A stretch of 64,000 nt of DNA from Paraburkholderia sacchari (GCF_000785435.2 NZ_JTDB02000002.1:510543-574542), one strand, 5' to 3'. Shown: positions 9,621 through 19,000, numbered from the stretch's first letter. The notes: generated by a model from the letters alone, not told the origin. Made by a program: numbers and translations.

Positions 9621-9639
9621 CCAGCGGCGAAGCCGCTGG
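9621..9639 (-). terminator. Possible terminator hairpin after the S41 peptidase gene
   Basis: CCAGCGGC and GCCGCTGG (8 bp) with a 3-nt loop, 25 bases beyond the stop. On the minus strand it is followed by CTCCCTGTTT, so the T-tract is weak; it could also be an RNA-stabilising hairpin. Confidence 0.4.
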
Positions 9640-9649
9640 CCGGACCCTT

Positions 9650-9671
9650 GGTGTTACTTCGGTGTTACTTC
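9650..9671 (-). repeat. 11-bp tandem duplication at the end of the S41 peptidase gene
   Basis: GGTGTTACTTC occurs at 9650-9660 and again at 9661-9671. The stop codon (TTA on plus, 9665-9667) is inside the copy that belongs to the gene; the other copy is in the 3' untranslated region. Confidence 0.8.
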
Positions 9672-11218
9672 GCCGGCGCGGAGGCTGCTGCGGGCGCGGA
9701 GGCCGGCGGTTGCACGGCGATCGGCGCCGAAGCCGAGGTGGGCGGCTTCTGCTGCGCGAGGCGGCGTTCCATCGGCGACTTCGATTCCGTCACAGGTTTG
9801 CCCTGGAGCTTGTTCAGCGCCTGCTGGAGCATGAAGTCGTCGGCCGAGCCGAACTCGACGGGCTTGCGCTCGCGGTCCTTCTGGCGCTGCTCCGGCGTCT
9901 TCTTGTCATTCTGCTCCTCGAGCTGGCGCAGCGTGTCCATGCGCTCCTGCTCGCGCGCTTCCTGTTCCTTCTTCTCGTTCGGATCCTGCGTGTTTGCAAG
10001 GTGGTTCTGGTAGTCGACCTCGCGGGTGACGAGTGCGTCGTCCGGATCGCCGTCGGCGTACTGATCGACCGGAATGTCAGGACGGATGCCCTTGTTCTGG
10101 ATCGAGCGGCCGCTCGGCGTGTAGTAGTACGCCGTAGTCAGACGCAGCGCGGTTTCGGCCGTCATCGGACGCACGGTTTGCACCGAGCCCTTGCCGAACG
10201 TCGTCTTGCCGATGATGAGCGCACGCTTCTGGTCCTGCAGCGCGCCCGCCACGATTTCCGACGCCGAAGCCGAATAGGCGTTGGTCAGCACGATCATCGG
10301 CACGGTCTTGAACTCGGCCGCCTCGCCCTTGAGCGGGTCGCCGTCGAACGAAGGCAGGCGGTAATTCTCGTAGGTATCGCGATAGACCTGCTTGGAGTCC
10401 GGGATCTGGCCGTTCGTGGAGACCACCACCGAGTCCGGCGGCAGGAACGCGCCCGCCACGCCCACGGCGCTTTGCAGGAGACCGCCGCCGTTGTTGCGCA
10501 GATCGAGAATGATGCCCTTGAGATTCGGCTCCTGGCGCGCGATGTCCTGGAGCTTCGCGGCGAGGTCGGGGACCGTGCGCTCCTGGAAGCTCGTGATGCG
10601 CACGTAGGCGTAGCCCGGCTGCACGATCTTCGACTTCACGCTCTGCACCTTGATGATGGCGCGCGTGATGGTGAGCGGGAAGGTGCGGTCGTCGGTCTTG
10701 CGGAAGATCGTGAGCGTGACCTTCGTGCCCGGGTCGCCGCGCATCTGCTTGACGGCCTGGTCGAGCGTCATGCCGCGCACAGGTTTGTCATTGATGCGCG
10801 TGATGAGGTCGCCCGGACGGATGCCGGCGCGGAACGCGGGCGTGTCCTCAATCGGCGAGATGACCTTGATCAAGCCGTCTTCCGACGAAATCTCGATGCC
10901 GAGGCCCGCGAAGCGGCCCTTGGTCTGCTCCTGGAGCTCTTGATAGTCGGTCTTGTCGAGATACGACGAGTGCGGGTCGAGGCTCGACACCATGCCCTTG
11001 ATGGCGGCGGTGAGCAGCTTTTTGTCGTCGACCGGCGTGACGTACTCATGCTTGATTTGGCCGAACACTTCGGCGAAGAGCCGGAGCTGGTCCAGCGGCA
11101 GCGGCTCGATCACGGTTTGCTGGGTTTGCTGCGCCGAAGCGGAGATCTGCAGGGTGGCAAATACGCCGGTCGCGAGGCCAGCAGCGATCAGGCCGATGTT
11201 TTTGAGGTTCTTTCGCAT
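9665..11218 (-). CDS. C-terminal processing peptidase, S41 family (CtpA/Prc-like)
   Basis: 517-residue periplasmic serine protease of the tail-specific family. An N-terminal signal segment (MRKNLKNIGLIAAGLATGVF) is followed by the S41 N-domain, a PDZ domain near residues 95-175 (GRFAGLGIEISSEDG, GIRPGDLITRIND) and the protease core. The catalytic serine lies in NAYSASASEIVAG and the lysine in GKTTFGKGSVQ. The last 100 residues are a charged coil and an Ala/Pro/Ser tail. It lies between gpmA and the E1-like gene on the minus strand, a common Burkholderia order. Confidence 0.93.
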   Translation of the reverse strand: MRKNLKNIGLIAAGLATGVFATLQISASAQQTQQTVIEPLPLDQLRLFAEVFGQIKHEYVTPVDDKKLLTAAIKGMVSSLDPHSSYLDKTDYQELQEQTKGRFAGLGIEISSEDGLIKVISPIEDTPAFRAGIRPGDLITRINDKPVRGMTLDQAVKQMRGDPGTKVTLTIFRKTDDRTFPLTITRAIIKVQSVKSKIVQPGYAYVRITSFQERTVPDLAAKLQDIARQEPNLKGIILDLRNNGGGLLQSAVGVAGAFLPPDSVVVSTNGQIPDSKQVYRDTYENYRLPSFDGDPLKGEAAEFKTVPMIVLTNAYSASASEIVAGALQDQKRALIIGKTTFGKGSVQTVRPMTAETALRLTTAYYYTPSGRSIQNKGIRPDIPVDQYADGDPDDALVTREVDYQNHLANTQDPNEKKEQEAREQERMDTLRQLEEQNDKKTPEQRQKDRERKPVEFGSADDFMLQQALNKLQGKPVTESKSPMERRLAQQKPPTSASAPIAVQPPASAPAAASAPAK

Positions 11219-11497
11219 AGAGATTGTTGCGTGCGGTCGAAAGGCGCGTGGCAGCGTCTAATGGAAAAGCGACGGACAAGTATAACTGCACACTTGACCG
11301 CTCTGTGCATAAGGCGCGATCGGGGCTGATGGAGCTGGCAAACGCGGAAGGATTTATCTGCCTGAAGCGCTGGAAGCACCTGAAGCGTTCGAGACGCCAG
11401 AACGCGGTACCACAGAGGTGCTGCTGAACCGCCGACCCCGTGCGACTGCGCGAGGCGGCGGTTTCGATGGAAGACGGGCGAGAAAAGGCCAGGGAGC

Positions 11498-12247
11498 TTA
11501 GTCCGCCTTCTTGCCCTGGTTCGCGACGGCGGCTGCGGCCTTCGCGATAGCTTCGGCGTCGCCCAGATAGTAGTGCTTGATGGGCTTGAGGTTCTCGTCG
11601 AGTTCATAGACGAGCGGCACGCCGTTCGGGATGTTCAGGCCGACGATGTCCGAGTCCGAGATGTTGTCGAGATACTTCACGAGCGCGCGGATCGAGTTGC
11701 CGTGCGCGGCGATCACGACCTTCTTGCCCGCCTTGATGGCCGGGGCGATCGATTCGTTCCACAGCGGCAGCACGCGCGCCACCGTGTCCTTCAGGCACTC
11801 GGTGAGCGGCAGTTCTTCGCGCGGCACCTTCGCGTAGCGCGGATCGTCGTAGGCCGTGCGCGAGTCGGTGGGCTCGAGCGCGGGCGGCGGCGTGTCGTAG
11901 CTGCGGCGCCAGACCAGCACCTGCTCGTCGCCGTATTTGGCGGCGGTTTCCGCCTTGTTCAGGCCCGAAAGCGCACCGTAGTGACGCTCGTTCAGGCGCC
12001 ACGAGTGGACCACCGGCAGGTACATCTGGTCCATCTGGTCCTGCACGTGCCAGAGCGTGCGGATCGCGCGCTTGAGCACCGACGTATAGGCGATGTCGAA
12101 CGAATAGCCCGACGCCTTGAGCAGCTGGCCGGCCTGCTGGGCTTCGAGGTTGCCCTTTTCGGTCAGGTCGACGTCGACCCAGCCGGTGAAGCGGTTTTCC
12201 TTGTTCCACGTCGATTCGCCGTGGCGGATGAGTACAAGTTTGAACAT
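11498..12247 (-). CDS. gpmA: 2,3-bisphosphoglycerate-dependent phosphoglycerate mutase
   Basis: 249-residue cofactor-dependent phosphoglycerate mutase interconverting 3- and 2-phosphoglycerate in glycolysis and gluconeogenesis. The phosphohistidine motif LIRHGES begins at residue 7, [15 protein letters not shown] and [14 protein letters not shown] are family signatures, and the second active-site histidine is in [14 protein letters not shown]. Start at 12247 ([10 protein letters not shown]) is the family start; the longer in-frame ORF adds 50 unrelated residues. It is divergent from the rhodanese gene. Confidence 0.96.
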   Translation of the reverse strand: MFKLVLIRHGESTWNKENRFTGWVDVDLTEKGNLEAQQAGQLLKASGYSFDIAYTSVLKRAIRTLWHVQDQMDQMYLPVVHSWRLNERHYGALSGLNKAETAAKYGDEQVLVWRRSYDTPPPALEPTDSRTAYDDPRYAKVPREELPLTECLKDTVARVLPLWNESIAPAIKAGKKVVIAAHGNSIRALVKYLDNISDSDIVGLNIPNGVPLVYELDENLKPIKHYYLGDAEAIAKAAAAVANQGKKAD

Positions 12248-12469
12248 GAAAATGACGGTCGGTAGTGAAGGAAGCGGTAATCGGGGCCGGGGTGCGCCGG
12301 GGCGCCGGTCGTGCGGCTGCCTCGCTGCGGCGGTACGGCTCCGAGGGTCGCATACGCGATTGCGCGCCCGGGCTGGTGGGCGGCAACCTTGCGACAAACG
12401 GTTATTTTATAATGAGCGGATTGCCCGAATCAGTTTTCCCCGATTTCTCTTTTTCCCGGCGGATCATCC

Positions 12470-12895
12470 GTGACGTTCTTTACCAATTACATCAACCTTG
12501 TACTTATCGCGATCGTCCTCATCTCAGGAGCGTTGCTCCTGTGGCCGACGCTCAAGCGCGGCGGGCGCGGCGGCGTTTCCGCCGCCGAGGCGACGCAGCT
12601 CATCAACCGCCGCAATGCGGTGGTGATCGATCTGCGTTCCGCGGACGATTTCGCGAAGGGCCACCTGCCCGCCGCCCGCCATCTGGAATTCGGCGAGCTG
12701 CAAACCAGGGTTGCCCAGTTCGTGAAGAACAAGAGCAACCCGGTGTTGCTGGTCTGCCAGACGGGCCAGCAGTCGCACAAGGCGCAGCGCCTCGTGAAGG
12801 ATGCCGGTTTTGCCGAGGTCCACGTGCTGGACGGCGGCGTGAACGCCTGGCAGCAGGCCGGCATGCCGGTCGTGAAACAAGGAGCTTCGAAGTGA
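12470..12895 (+). CDS. Membrane-anchored rhodanese-like protein
   Basis: 141-residue protein with one N-terminal membrane helix (residues about 8-27) and a rhodanese domain (about 38-135). The loop cysteine is in LLVCQTGQQSHKAQRL, consistent with sulfurtransferase activity on the cytoplasmic side. The GTG at 12470 gives MTFFTNYINLVLIAIVLISG. Its TGA overlaps the GTG start of the next gene, so it is translationally coupled to glutaredoxin 3. A TATAAT at 12408-12413 may be its -10; no clear -35 is seen. The rhodanese-grxC-secB order is like that of yibN-grxC-secB in enterobacteria. Confidence 0.88.
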   Translation: MTFFTNYINLVLIAIVLISGALLLWPTLKRGGRGGVSAAEATQLINRRNAVVIDLRSADDFAKGHLPAARHLEFGELQTRVAQFVKNKSNPVLLVCQTGQQSHKAQRLVKDAGFAEVHVLDGGVNAWQQAGMPVVKQGASK

Positions 12896-13155
12896 ACAAC
12901 GTGGTCATGTACAGCACCCAGGTGTGCCCGTATTGCCAGATGGCCGAGCGTCTTTTAAAGTCGCGCGGCGTCGACCATATCGAGAAGGTGCTGATCGACC
13001 GGGACCCGGCGCGCCGCGAAGAGATGATGACGCGCACCGGCCGCCGGACGGTACCGCAGGTTTTCATCGGCGAGACGCATGTGGGCGGTTACGATGACCT
13101 CTCCGCGCTCGACCGCGCCGGCGGCTTGATGCCGCTGCTCGAAGCCGCGGCCTGA
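12892..13155 (+). CDS. grxC: Glutaredoxin 3
   Basis: 87-residue glutaredoxin with the dithiol site CPYC in MYSTQVCPYCQMAERLL, the cis-proline TVP and the glutathione-binding GGYDDL. It reduces protein disulfides and mixed disulfides using glutathione, whose synthesis genes lie at 3-5.4 kb. Start is GTG at 12892, preceded by AAGGAG and overlapping the rhodanese stop by 4 nt. Confidence 0.95.
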   Translation: MNNVVMYSTQVCPYCQMAERLLKSRGVDHIEKVLIDRDPARREEMMTRTGRRTVPQVFIGETHVGGYDDLSALDRAGGLMPLLEAAA

Positions 13156-13334
13156 CGGAGTTTTAAGCGGCGCGTCATTGCGCCACGGTTTTTCGCCCGC
13201 GCGAGCCGGCAAGGCTTGCGCGGGCGCGTTGTCGTCTGTTGCTGCTCATTGCGGCTGCATGGCATTGCCTTGGTTTAGCGAGACGAAGCGATACTGTGCG
13301 GTTGCAACTCAATTAATTCAGGAAGCCATACACC

Positions 13335-13802
13335 ATGTCTGACGAGAACAACCAGCCGTTCTTCAACATCCAGCGCATTTACCTCAAGGATCTGTCGCTC
13401 GAGCAGCCGAATTCGCCGGCCATCTTCCTCGAGCAGGATATGCCTTCGGTGGAAGTGGAAGTCGACGTGAAGGCCGAGCGTCTTGCGGAATCGGTGTTCG
13501 AGATTCTCGTGACTGGTACGGTGACCGCGAAGATCAAGGACAAGGTCGCGTTCCTGATCGAAGCCAAGCAAGCGGGCATTTTCGACATCCGCAACATCCC
13601 CGCTGAACAGATCGATCCGCTCGTCGGCATCGCATGCCCGACCATCCTGTTCCCGTACCTGCGCTCGAACATTGCCGACGCGATCACGCGTGCGGGCTTC
13701 CCGCCGATCCACCTGGCCGAGATCAACTTCCAGGCGCTCTACGAGCAACGTCTGCAGCAAATCGCGCAGCAGCAGGAAGGCGCGAGCAACGCCACGCATT
13801 GA
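13335..13802 (+). CDS. secB: Protein-export chaperone SecB
   Basis: 155-residue SecB, the homotetrameric cytoplasmic chaperone that keeps preproteins unfolded and hands them to SecA. The landmark [18 protein letters not shown], the acidic [10 protein letters not shown] strand and [24 protein letters not shown] are present. Normal length. It lies 179 nt downstream of grxC and 38 nt before gpsA, matching the grxC-secB-gpsA order in many proteobacteria. Confidence 0.96.
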   Translation: MSDENNQPFFNIQRIYLKDLSLEQPNSPAIFLEQDMPSVEVEVDVKAERLAESVFEILVTGTVTAKIKDKVAFLIEAKQAGIFDIRNIPAEQIDPLVGIACPTILFPYLRSNIADAITRAGFPPIHLAEINFQALYEQRLQQIAQQQEGASNATH

Positions 13803-13840
13803 TTGGCGCGGAAACGAAACCACCGGTGCGGAGTATCGGA

Positions 13841-14839
13841 ATGAAAGTCGCCGTTCTCGGCGCCGGAGCGTGGGGCACCGCGCTGGCAGGGCATCTGGCC
13901 CAGGCGCATGACACGGTGTTGTGGGCGCGCGATGCCGCGCTCGTCAACGCAATGCGTCAGACGCACGAGAACGCCCGCTATCTCGCGGGCATCTCGCTGC
14001 CGAAAAAACTCCATTACGAAACCGATCTGGCCGCCGCGCTCGACCATGCGTCGGGCGAGGCGGATCTCGTCGTGCTCGGCACGCCTGTGGCGGGCCTGCG
14101 CGACATGTTGCGCACCATGCGCGGCATGAACCGCGTGCCTGCGCACTTCGTGTGGCTGTGCAAGGGATTCGAGTCCGATTCGCAGCTGATGCCGCATCAG
14201 GTCGTGGCGGCCGAGCTGCCCGGGCACCGGAGCAACGGCGTGCTTTCGGGGCCCAGCTTCGCGCGTGAAGTGGGCGAGGGCCTGCCGGTTGCGCTAACTG
14301 TAGCGAGCACCTCGGTCGTCTGCCGCGAGCGCACGCTCGCAGCCTTTCATCATCGCGCGATGCGAATCTATACCGGCGACGACGTCGTGGGCGTGGAAGT
14401 GGGCGGCGCGGTCAAGAACGTGCTCGCGATCGCGACTGGCATCTCCGACGGCCTCGGCCTCGGCCTGAATGCGCGCGCCGCGCTCATCACGCGCGGCCTC
14501 GCTGAGATGACGCGCCTTGGCGTGACGCTCGGCGGGCGCGCCGAAACCTTCAACGGCCTCACGGGCCTCGGCGACCTCATCCTCACCGCGACGGGCGACC
14601 TCTCACGCAACCGCACCGTGGGCAAGCAGCTTGCGAGCGGACGCACGCTCGACGATATTCTGGGTGCGCTCGGTCATGTGGCCGAAGGCGTGCGCTGCGC
14701 ACGCGCCGTGCTCGCCCTCGCGCGCGCGCACAATATCGAAATGCCGATTACCCAGGCGGTATGCGCCGTGCTGTTCGACGGCGTGGCTGCGCGCGACGCC
14801 GTGAGCGCACTGCTCAGGCGCGACGCGAAGGCGGAGTAG
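13841..14839 (+). CDS. gpsA: Glycerol-3-phosphate dehydrogenase [NAD(P)+]
   Basis: 332-residue GpsA, which reduces dihydroxyacetone phosphate to glycerol 3-phosphate for phospholipid synthesis. It has the Rossmann motif [12 protein letters not shown] at residue 5, the GPSFAREV segment, the catalytic lysine context [18 protein letters not shown] and the C-terminal NGLTGLGDL. The ATG at 13841 is the only start that keeps the Rossmann strand at the N-terminus. It follows secB with a short gap. Confidence 0.96.
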   Translation: MKVAVLGAGAWGTALAGHLAQAHDTVLWARDAALVNAMRQTHENARYLAGISLPKKLHYETDLAAALDHASGEADLVVLGTPVAGLRDMLRTMRGMNRVPAHFVWLCKGFESDSQLMPHQVVAAELPGHRSNGVLSGPSFAREVGEGLPVALTVASTSVVCRERTLAAFHHRAMRIYTGDDVVGVEVGGAVKNVLAIATGISDGLGLGLNARAALITRGLAEMTRLGVTLGGRAETFNGLTGLGDLILTATGDLSRNRTVGKQLASGRTLDDILGALGHVAEGVRCARAVLALARAHNIEMPITQAVCAVLFDGVAARDAVSALLRRDAKAE

Positions 14840-14926
14840 GGCGCGAGTTTTTCCGGCTCACCGGCTCTCCGGCGCATAGCCCTGGCTCCTCTGCCGCCTG
14901 TTCCAAAGCTTTCGCTTTGCATTGGA

Positions 14927-14956
14927 CCGGAGTAGGCGCTAAAGCGCCAACTCCGG
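14927..14956. repeat. 30-bp palindromic element (copy 1)
   Basis: CCGGAGT-A-GGCGCT-AA-AGCGCC-A-ACTCCGG is an almost perfect dyad. A closely related element with the same flanks (GCAT upstream, ATCG and AA downstream) occurs at 47879-47908. Both stand just upstream of a gene, here the macro-domain gene. Confidence 0.7.
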
Positions 14957-14974
14957 ATCGCAAGGAGGACCGCC

Positions 14975-15499
14975 ATGCTCACCATTGGAAATTGCCGTAT
15001 CGAAGCGCAAGTCGTCGATATCACCACGCTGCATGTCGACGCCATCGTGAACGCCGCGAACACGTCGCTGCTGGGCGGCGGCGGTGTGGATGGCGCGATC
15101 CATCGCGCGGCCGGGCCGCAGTTGCTGCGCGAATGCGAGACGCTGAACGGCTGTGCGACCGGCGACGCGAAGATCACCGCCGGCTACCGGCTTCCCGCGA
15201 AACATGTGATTCACACGGTGGGGCCCGTCTGGAACGGCGGCGCGCGCGACGAAGCATCGTTGCTCGCGTCGTGCTACCGGCGCTCGCTCGAATGCGCGCG
15301 TGAAGCCCGCGTGAAGAGCATTGCGTTTCCAGCGATCAGCTGCGGCGTTTATCGCTTTCCCGCCGATGAAGCCGTGAAGATCGCGGTGCAGACCGTAGTC
15401 GACGTGCTGAGTGCAGAACTCTCATTCGAGCGAACCGTATTCGCGTGCTTCGACGAAGCGATGCTCGCACGTTACGTGCGCGAGTTGAGTTTGCGTTGA
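14975..15499 (+). CDS. Macro-domain protein, O-acetyl-ADP-ribose deacetylase type
   Basis: 174-residue single macro domain of the YmdB/MacroD type, which hydrolyses O-acetyl-ADP-ribose or removes mono-ADP-ribose. The diagnostic motifs are [22 protein letters not shown] (catalytic and ADP-ribose-binding loops), HTVGPVW and [16 protein letters not shown]. The Shine-Dalgarno AAGGAGG lies six bases before the ATG. It is 135 nt after gpsA, separated by the palindromic element at 14927-14956, so it may be transcribed separately. Confidence 0.92.
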   Translation: MLTIGNCRIEAQVVDITTLHVDAIVNAANTSLLGGGGVDGAIHRAAGPQLLRECETLNGCATGDAKITAGYRLPAKHVIHTVGPVWNGGARDEASLLASCYRRSLECAREARVKSIAFPAISCGVYRFPADEAVKIAVQTVVDVLSAELSFERTVFACFDEAMLARYVRELSLR

Positions 15500-15543
15500 A
15501 TGCGCACCGAGCGTGCGCGCTTCATTTGCCCTTCACTCGTCCT

Positions 15544-16014
15544 TCATTCCCCGCCTTCGAAGCCTGACTGACGCCACGCTTCGAACGCCACCACGGCCAC
15601 GGTGTTCGACAGATTCAGGCTGCGGTTGCCTGGCCGCATCGGCAGGCGCACGCGCTGTTCGGGTGCGAAGCGCTCGAGCACCGCGTCGGGCAGTCCGCGC
15701 GTTTCCGCGCCGAACACGAACCAGTCGCCCGGCAAGAACGCGTGATCGTGAAAGCGCCCCGAACCGCGCGTCGTGAACGCGAACATGCGCGATGGGTCGG
15801 GCGTTTCGGCGGCAATGAAGGCATCCCAGTTACGGTGCACGTGCATTTGCGCGTATTCATGGTAGTCGAGACCGGCGCGGCGCATTTTCGCGTCGTCGAG
15901 CGGGAAGCCGAGCGGCTCGATCAGATGCAGCCGCGCGCCGGTGTTCGCGCACAGGCGAATCACGTTGCCGGTGTTCGGTGGAATTTCCGGTTCGACGAGA
16001 ACGACATTGAACAT
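15544..16014 (-). CDS. trmL: tRNA (cytidine(34)-2'-O)-methyltransferase
   Basis: 156-residue SPOUT methyltransferase that modifies the wobble base of tRNA-Leu isoacceptors. Family landmarks are VLVEPEIPPNTGNVIRLCAN at the N-terminus, FVFGAETRGLP, and the C-terminal trefoil-knot motif RSLNLSNTVAVVAFEAWRQ. Length and start (MFNVVLVEPEIPPNTGN) are typical. It lies 55 nt downstream of comF on the same strand. Confidence 0.94.
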   Translation of the reverse strand: MFNVVLVEPEIPPNTGNVIRLCANTGARLHLIEPLGFPLDDAKMRRAGLDYHEYAQMHVHRNWDAFIAAETPDPSRMFAFTTRGSGRFHDHAFLPGDWFVFGAETRGLPDAVLERFAPEQRVRLPMRPGNRSLNLSNTVAVVAFEAWRQSGFEGGE

Positions 16015-16069
16015 GGCGATGAAACTCTGAAAAAAACGATAAAAACGAAAAGCGGCGCAAAGGCGATGT

Positions 16070-16897
16070 TTAGTCCTTCGGCGTGCGCAGCGCGACGAAA
16101 TTCGTCACGCGGCGCGCGCCCGCTGCCTTGAGCGTATGCGCGAGCGCATCGAGTGTTGCGCCCGAGGTCATCACGTCGTCGACCACGCCTACGTGCAAGC
16201 CGCTTAACCCGTGGTCCGCGCGCGTGAGCGCAAACGCGCGGCCCACGTTGCGGCGGCGCGTTTCGCGGTCGAGCTTCGATTGCGCGGCCGTGTGCAGCGT
16301 GCGGCGCACGAGGGTGGCGTCGGCGCGTGTGCCGAGCGCGTGGGCGAGCGGCCGCGCGATCTCCCATGCCTGGTTGTAGCCGCGTTCGATCAGACGTTCG
16401 CGCGAGAGTGGCACCGGCACGATGAGACTTGGTGCGTCGTCGGTATCGAGCACGTCGACGGCCGCGTGCGCGAGACGCCGCGCGAATTCTTCGCCGAGCG
16501 CGAGCCGCGCGCGAAACTTCAGGCCGAGCGCGAGCGCATCGAGCGGGGCGCGATAGTCCGCGAGCGCCAGCGTGGCGTCGAACGCGGGCGGTGATTTCAC
16601 GCAAGCGTCGCACCGGTAGCGATCGGCTGCCCGCGCGTGCCGCGTTGCGCGCCGCATGCCCGAAAGCGGCAGCGCGCAAACGGTGCAGCGCAGACGCGCC
16701 TCGTTCCAGTACGCCGCATCGCAAGCCGCGCACAGCACGGCACGCGCGTCGCTGCACATGCGGTTGGGTTCCCTGTGCGTATGTGACACCCTGTGCGTAT
16801 GGCGCGACAAATTGCCGCATAATGGGCACAGATTGGGCAGCACCAACTCGGCGAGCCGCAGCCAGTGCGTTCGCGCGCTGAGCCGCACGCGCGCCAT
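16070..16897 (-). CDS. ComF family phosphoribosyltransferase-like protein
   Basis: 275-residue ComF-type protein: an N-terminal zinc ribbon (CPLCG, then CAAC and later CDAC) and a C-terminal PRTase domain with VVDDVMTSGATLDALAHTLK. Related proteins take part in DNA uptake in competent bacteria; the role here is unknown. I prefer the ATG at 16897 (MARVRLSARTHWLRLAEL); in-frame starts at 17011 and further upstream are possible. Between the first CxxC pair and the following CAAC the protein carries an extra His/Arg-rich stretch containing an 18-bp tandem duplication (16771-16806). Confidence 0.85.
   Translation of the reverse strand: MARVRLSARTHWLRLAELVLPNLCPLCGNLSRHTHRVSHTHREPNRMCSDARAVLCAACDAAYWNEARLRCTVCALPLSGMRRATRHARAADRYRCDACVKSPPAFDATLALADYRAPLDALALGLKFRARLALGEEFARRLAHAAVDVLDTDDAPSLIVPVPLSRERLIERGYNQAWEIARPLAHALGTRADATLVRRTLHTAAQSKLDRETRRRNVGRAFALTRADHGLSGLHVGVVDDVMTSGATLDALAHTLKAAGARRVTNFVALRTPKD
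16771..16806 (-). repeat. 18-bp in-frame tandem duplication inside comF
   Basis: CCCTGTGCGTATG starts two adjacent 18-base units, 16771-16788 and 16789-16806, which match over their first 13 bases. In the protein this gives HTHRVS followed by HTHRE, inside the zinc-ribbon region. Confidence 0.7.
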
Positions 16898-17101
16898 GGC
16901 GCGCCGCAAAGCCTGCGCTTTCGCTCCGGTATTTTTCGCAGGACAAGCACGCCGCAATGCGGGCGGCTGGCTTGACGCCGAAGTGGGTGACTGTGCGGGC
17001 TGCTGCGGCATCGATGGACGGCCCGAACCAGGTTCGGGGCTCGCGACTGAAGGAATGAGAGTGAGCGAGTATACTTCGCAGACTTCGTCAATACGACCGA
17101 C

Positions 17102-18124
17102 ATGTCTCCGTCTCATCCAAGACCCGGCCGTCCGGCCTACGATTCGCGCTATCTCCGACGGATATTCGACCGCCGTGCGGCGACCTTCGACGAGGTTGAG
17201 TTCCTGCCGCGCGAAATCGCCGGGCGCATGCGCGAGCGCCTCGAATACATCAAGGTGAATCCCGCGAGCGTGCTCGACATGGGCTGCGGACCCGGCGACG
17301 ACCTTCCCCATCTGCGCGAGCGCTTTCCCGAAGCGCCCGTATTCGGCACCGACCTCTCTTTCGCGATGCTCGAGCGCGCCCGCGCGCACGACGCCGGCGA
17401 CACGAGCTGGCGGCGCTTTCTTCCCGCCTCGATTGGCCGTGCGCTCGGCGCGCGCGGTCCGCGTTTCGCGCAAGCCGACTTCGCCGAATTGCCGTTTGCG
17501 CGCGAAGCGTTCGAGCTGCTCTGGTCGAATCTCGCCTTGCATTGGCATCCGCGTCCCGATCTCGTGTTCGGCGAGTGGCAGCGCGTGCTCAAGGTGAACG
17601 GCCTGCTGATGTTCAGCACACTCGGTCCCGACACGCTCAAGGAATTGCGCGGCGCCTGGGCCGAAGTCGAAGCCGCGCACGGCGTGCCGACTCGTCCTCA
17701 CGTAATCGATTTCGTCGACATGCACGATCTCGGCGACATGCTCGTCGAGAACGGCTTCGAGATTCCGGTGATGGATCAGGAGACGCTCACCGTCACGTAC
17801 AAGACGCCGGAGAAGCTGCTCGCCGATGTGCGCCGCTGGGGCGCTTATCCATTCAACCGCGTATTCTCGCGCGAAGGGCATGACGCTCATGCGGGCGGCT
17901 ACGCCGAAGTCGAAGGGCTCGCGTCGCGGCGTCTCAATCGCGCGCTCGCTGACGCGCTGGAGGCACGCCGTTTGAAGGACGGGCCTAACGCAGGTACGAT
18001 TGCGCTCACCTTCGAAATTATCTATGGGCACGCGTGGAAGGCTGTGCCGCGCACGACTGCGGAAGGCCATGGCATCGTGCGCATAGAGGACATTGGGCGC
18101 GGCGGTCCGACCAGGAATCGCTAA
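17102..18124 (+). CDS. SAM-dependent methyltransferase, BioC-like
   Basis: 340-residue class I methyltransferase with the SAM motif VLDMGCGPGDDLPHL and downstream ALHWHPRPDLVFGEWQRVLK. Its overall order resembles malonyl-ACP O-methyltransferase (BioC) of biotin synthesis, as it is usually annotated next to comF in Burkholderia. No other biotin gene is in the window, so the assignment is by family resemblance only. It is divergent from comF. The gene is followed by a spaced 9-bp inverted repeat (GGGGCTTTC 18135-18143, GAAAGCCCC 18199-18207). Confidence 0.8.
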   Translation: MSPSHPRPGRPAYDSRYLRRIFDRRAATFDEVEFLPREIAGRMRERLEYIKVNPASVLDMGCGPGDDLPHLRERFPEAPVFGTDLSFAMLERARAHDAGDTSWRRFLPASIGRALGARGPRFAQADFAELPFAREAFELLWSNLALHWHPRPDLVFGEWQRVLKVNGLLMFSTLGPDTLKELRGAWAEVEAAHGVPTRPHVIDFVDMHDLGDMLVENGFEIPVMDQETLTVTYKTPEKLLADVRRWGAYPFNRVFSREGHDAHAGGYAEVEGLASRRLNRALADALEARRLKDGPNAGTIALTFEIIYGHAWKAVPRTTAEGHGIVRIEDIGRGGPTRNR

Positions 18125-18241
18125 CGTGATAAGGGGGGCTTTCGTTATGCCTGAAATTAGCGCCCGAAAAGCCCTCGAAAAATTATCGAAAAACCGCTGA
18201 AAGCCCCGTCAGTGTTGGGTTTGCGGCGGATTGCGGCTTGC

Positions 18242-18270
18242 TTGTGGGTGCTCGGGATCGCGCCTATAAT
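18242..18270 (+). promoter_or_regulatory. Sigma-70 promoter for DUF2244 and the aa3 oxidase cluster
   Basis: TTGTGG (18242-18247), 17-bp spacer, TATAAT (18265-18270). The consensus -10 and ideal spacing are upstream of the DUF2244 gene and the cox genes that follow. Confidence 0.7.
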
Positions 18271-18389
18271 GCGTCGGTTGCTGCGCGGATTGCCGTCCCT
18301 AAATCTTACGCAGCAAGTCCAGATCTCCCGCAGTTGTGTAAGGCAGCAAGCGGCGATAGTCTGCGAATGTTGCAGTGGGGAGGCGAGCA

Positions 18390-18866
18390 ATGCAGACGTC
18401 TGATCTGCTGGCGAGTCCGGAGCCGGTCCTGAAGGACTGGGTCATGAAGCGCAACTGTTCGGTTTCGCCCAGGCAATTCGTGTTGTTCTATGTATCGCTG
18501 GCGCTAGTTTCCATCGCGATCGCCGTTCTGTTGTTGATCCGTGGCGCCTGGCTGGTATTGCCGTTTACCGGCATCGATCTGTTGGTAGCAGGTGGCGCGT
18601 TTTTGGTGTATGCGCGCCATGCTGTCGATTACGAACGTATCAGGCTTTATCCGAACCGGCTGGTGATCGAGCAGATGAGCGCCGAAGTGCTCACGCAGTT
18701 CGAATTCAATCCCCGCTGGGTCCGGGTCGAACCGGGCGCGACCCCACGCGATTCGGTACGTCTCGTGTCCCGCGGCCAGGCGGTCGCAGTCGGTTTGCAT
18801 TTGCCGCAGTATCGGCGTGCGCAGTTCGCGCGGGAACTGCGCATGTGGCTCGCGCGCGTCGCTTGA
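18390..18866 (+). CDS. DUF2244 membrane protein
   Basis: 158-residue protein of the DUF2244 family: two adjacent membrane helices around residues 30-75, then a C-terminal cytoplasmic domain with WVRVEPGATPRDSVRLVSRGQAV and FARELRMWL. Function unknown; the family is frequently found just upstream of cytochrome c oxidase genes in proteobacteria, as here. Start at 18390 is set by GGGGAGG at 18377-18383. Confidence 0.85.
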   Translation: MQTSDLLASPEPVLKDWVMKRNCSVSPRQFVLFYVSLALVSIAIAVLLLIRGAWLVLPFTGIDLLVAGGAFLVYARHAVDYERIRLYPNRLVIEQMSAEVLTQFEFNPRWVRVEPGATPRDSVRLVSRGQAVAVGLHLPQYRRAQFARELRMWLARVA

Positions 18867-19000
18867 ATGCGGATCGCGTGGCAGGGGTGGGGTTCATTCA
18901 CAGTGCGAGTCTTTAAATGACGCGCACCCAGGGCGTGACCTGGTTGCAGAACCTTCCTGCGGGGTCGAGGGTTTGAATGGAATTTATGGGTAAGGAAGCT

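Noticed and set aside
9479..11329. 616-codon plus-strand frame opposite the S41 peptidase gene
   Set aside because: Shadow; the peptidase frame has PDZ and catalytic motifs.
12265..12891. Upstream part of the frame containing grxC
   Set aside because: It is out of frame with the rhodanese gene and lacks motifs; glutaredoxin starts at the coupled GTG 12892.
13169..13190. Terminator between grxC and secB
   Set aside because: GGCGC/GCGCC stem is short and the T-tract is offset; not convincing enough to list.
16898..18070. N-terminal extension of comF to 18070
   Set aside because: It would lie antisense to the methyltransferase and has no homology; comF begins near 16897 or 17011.
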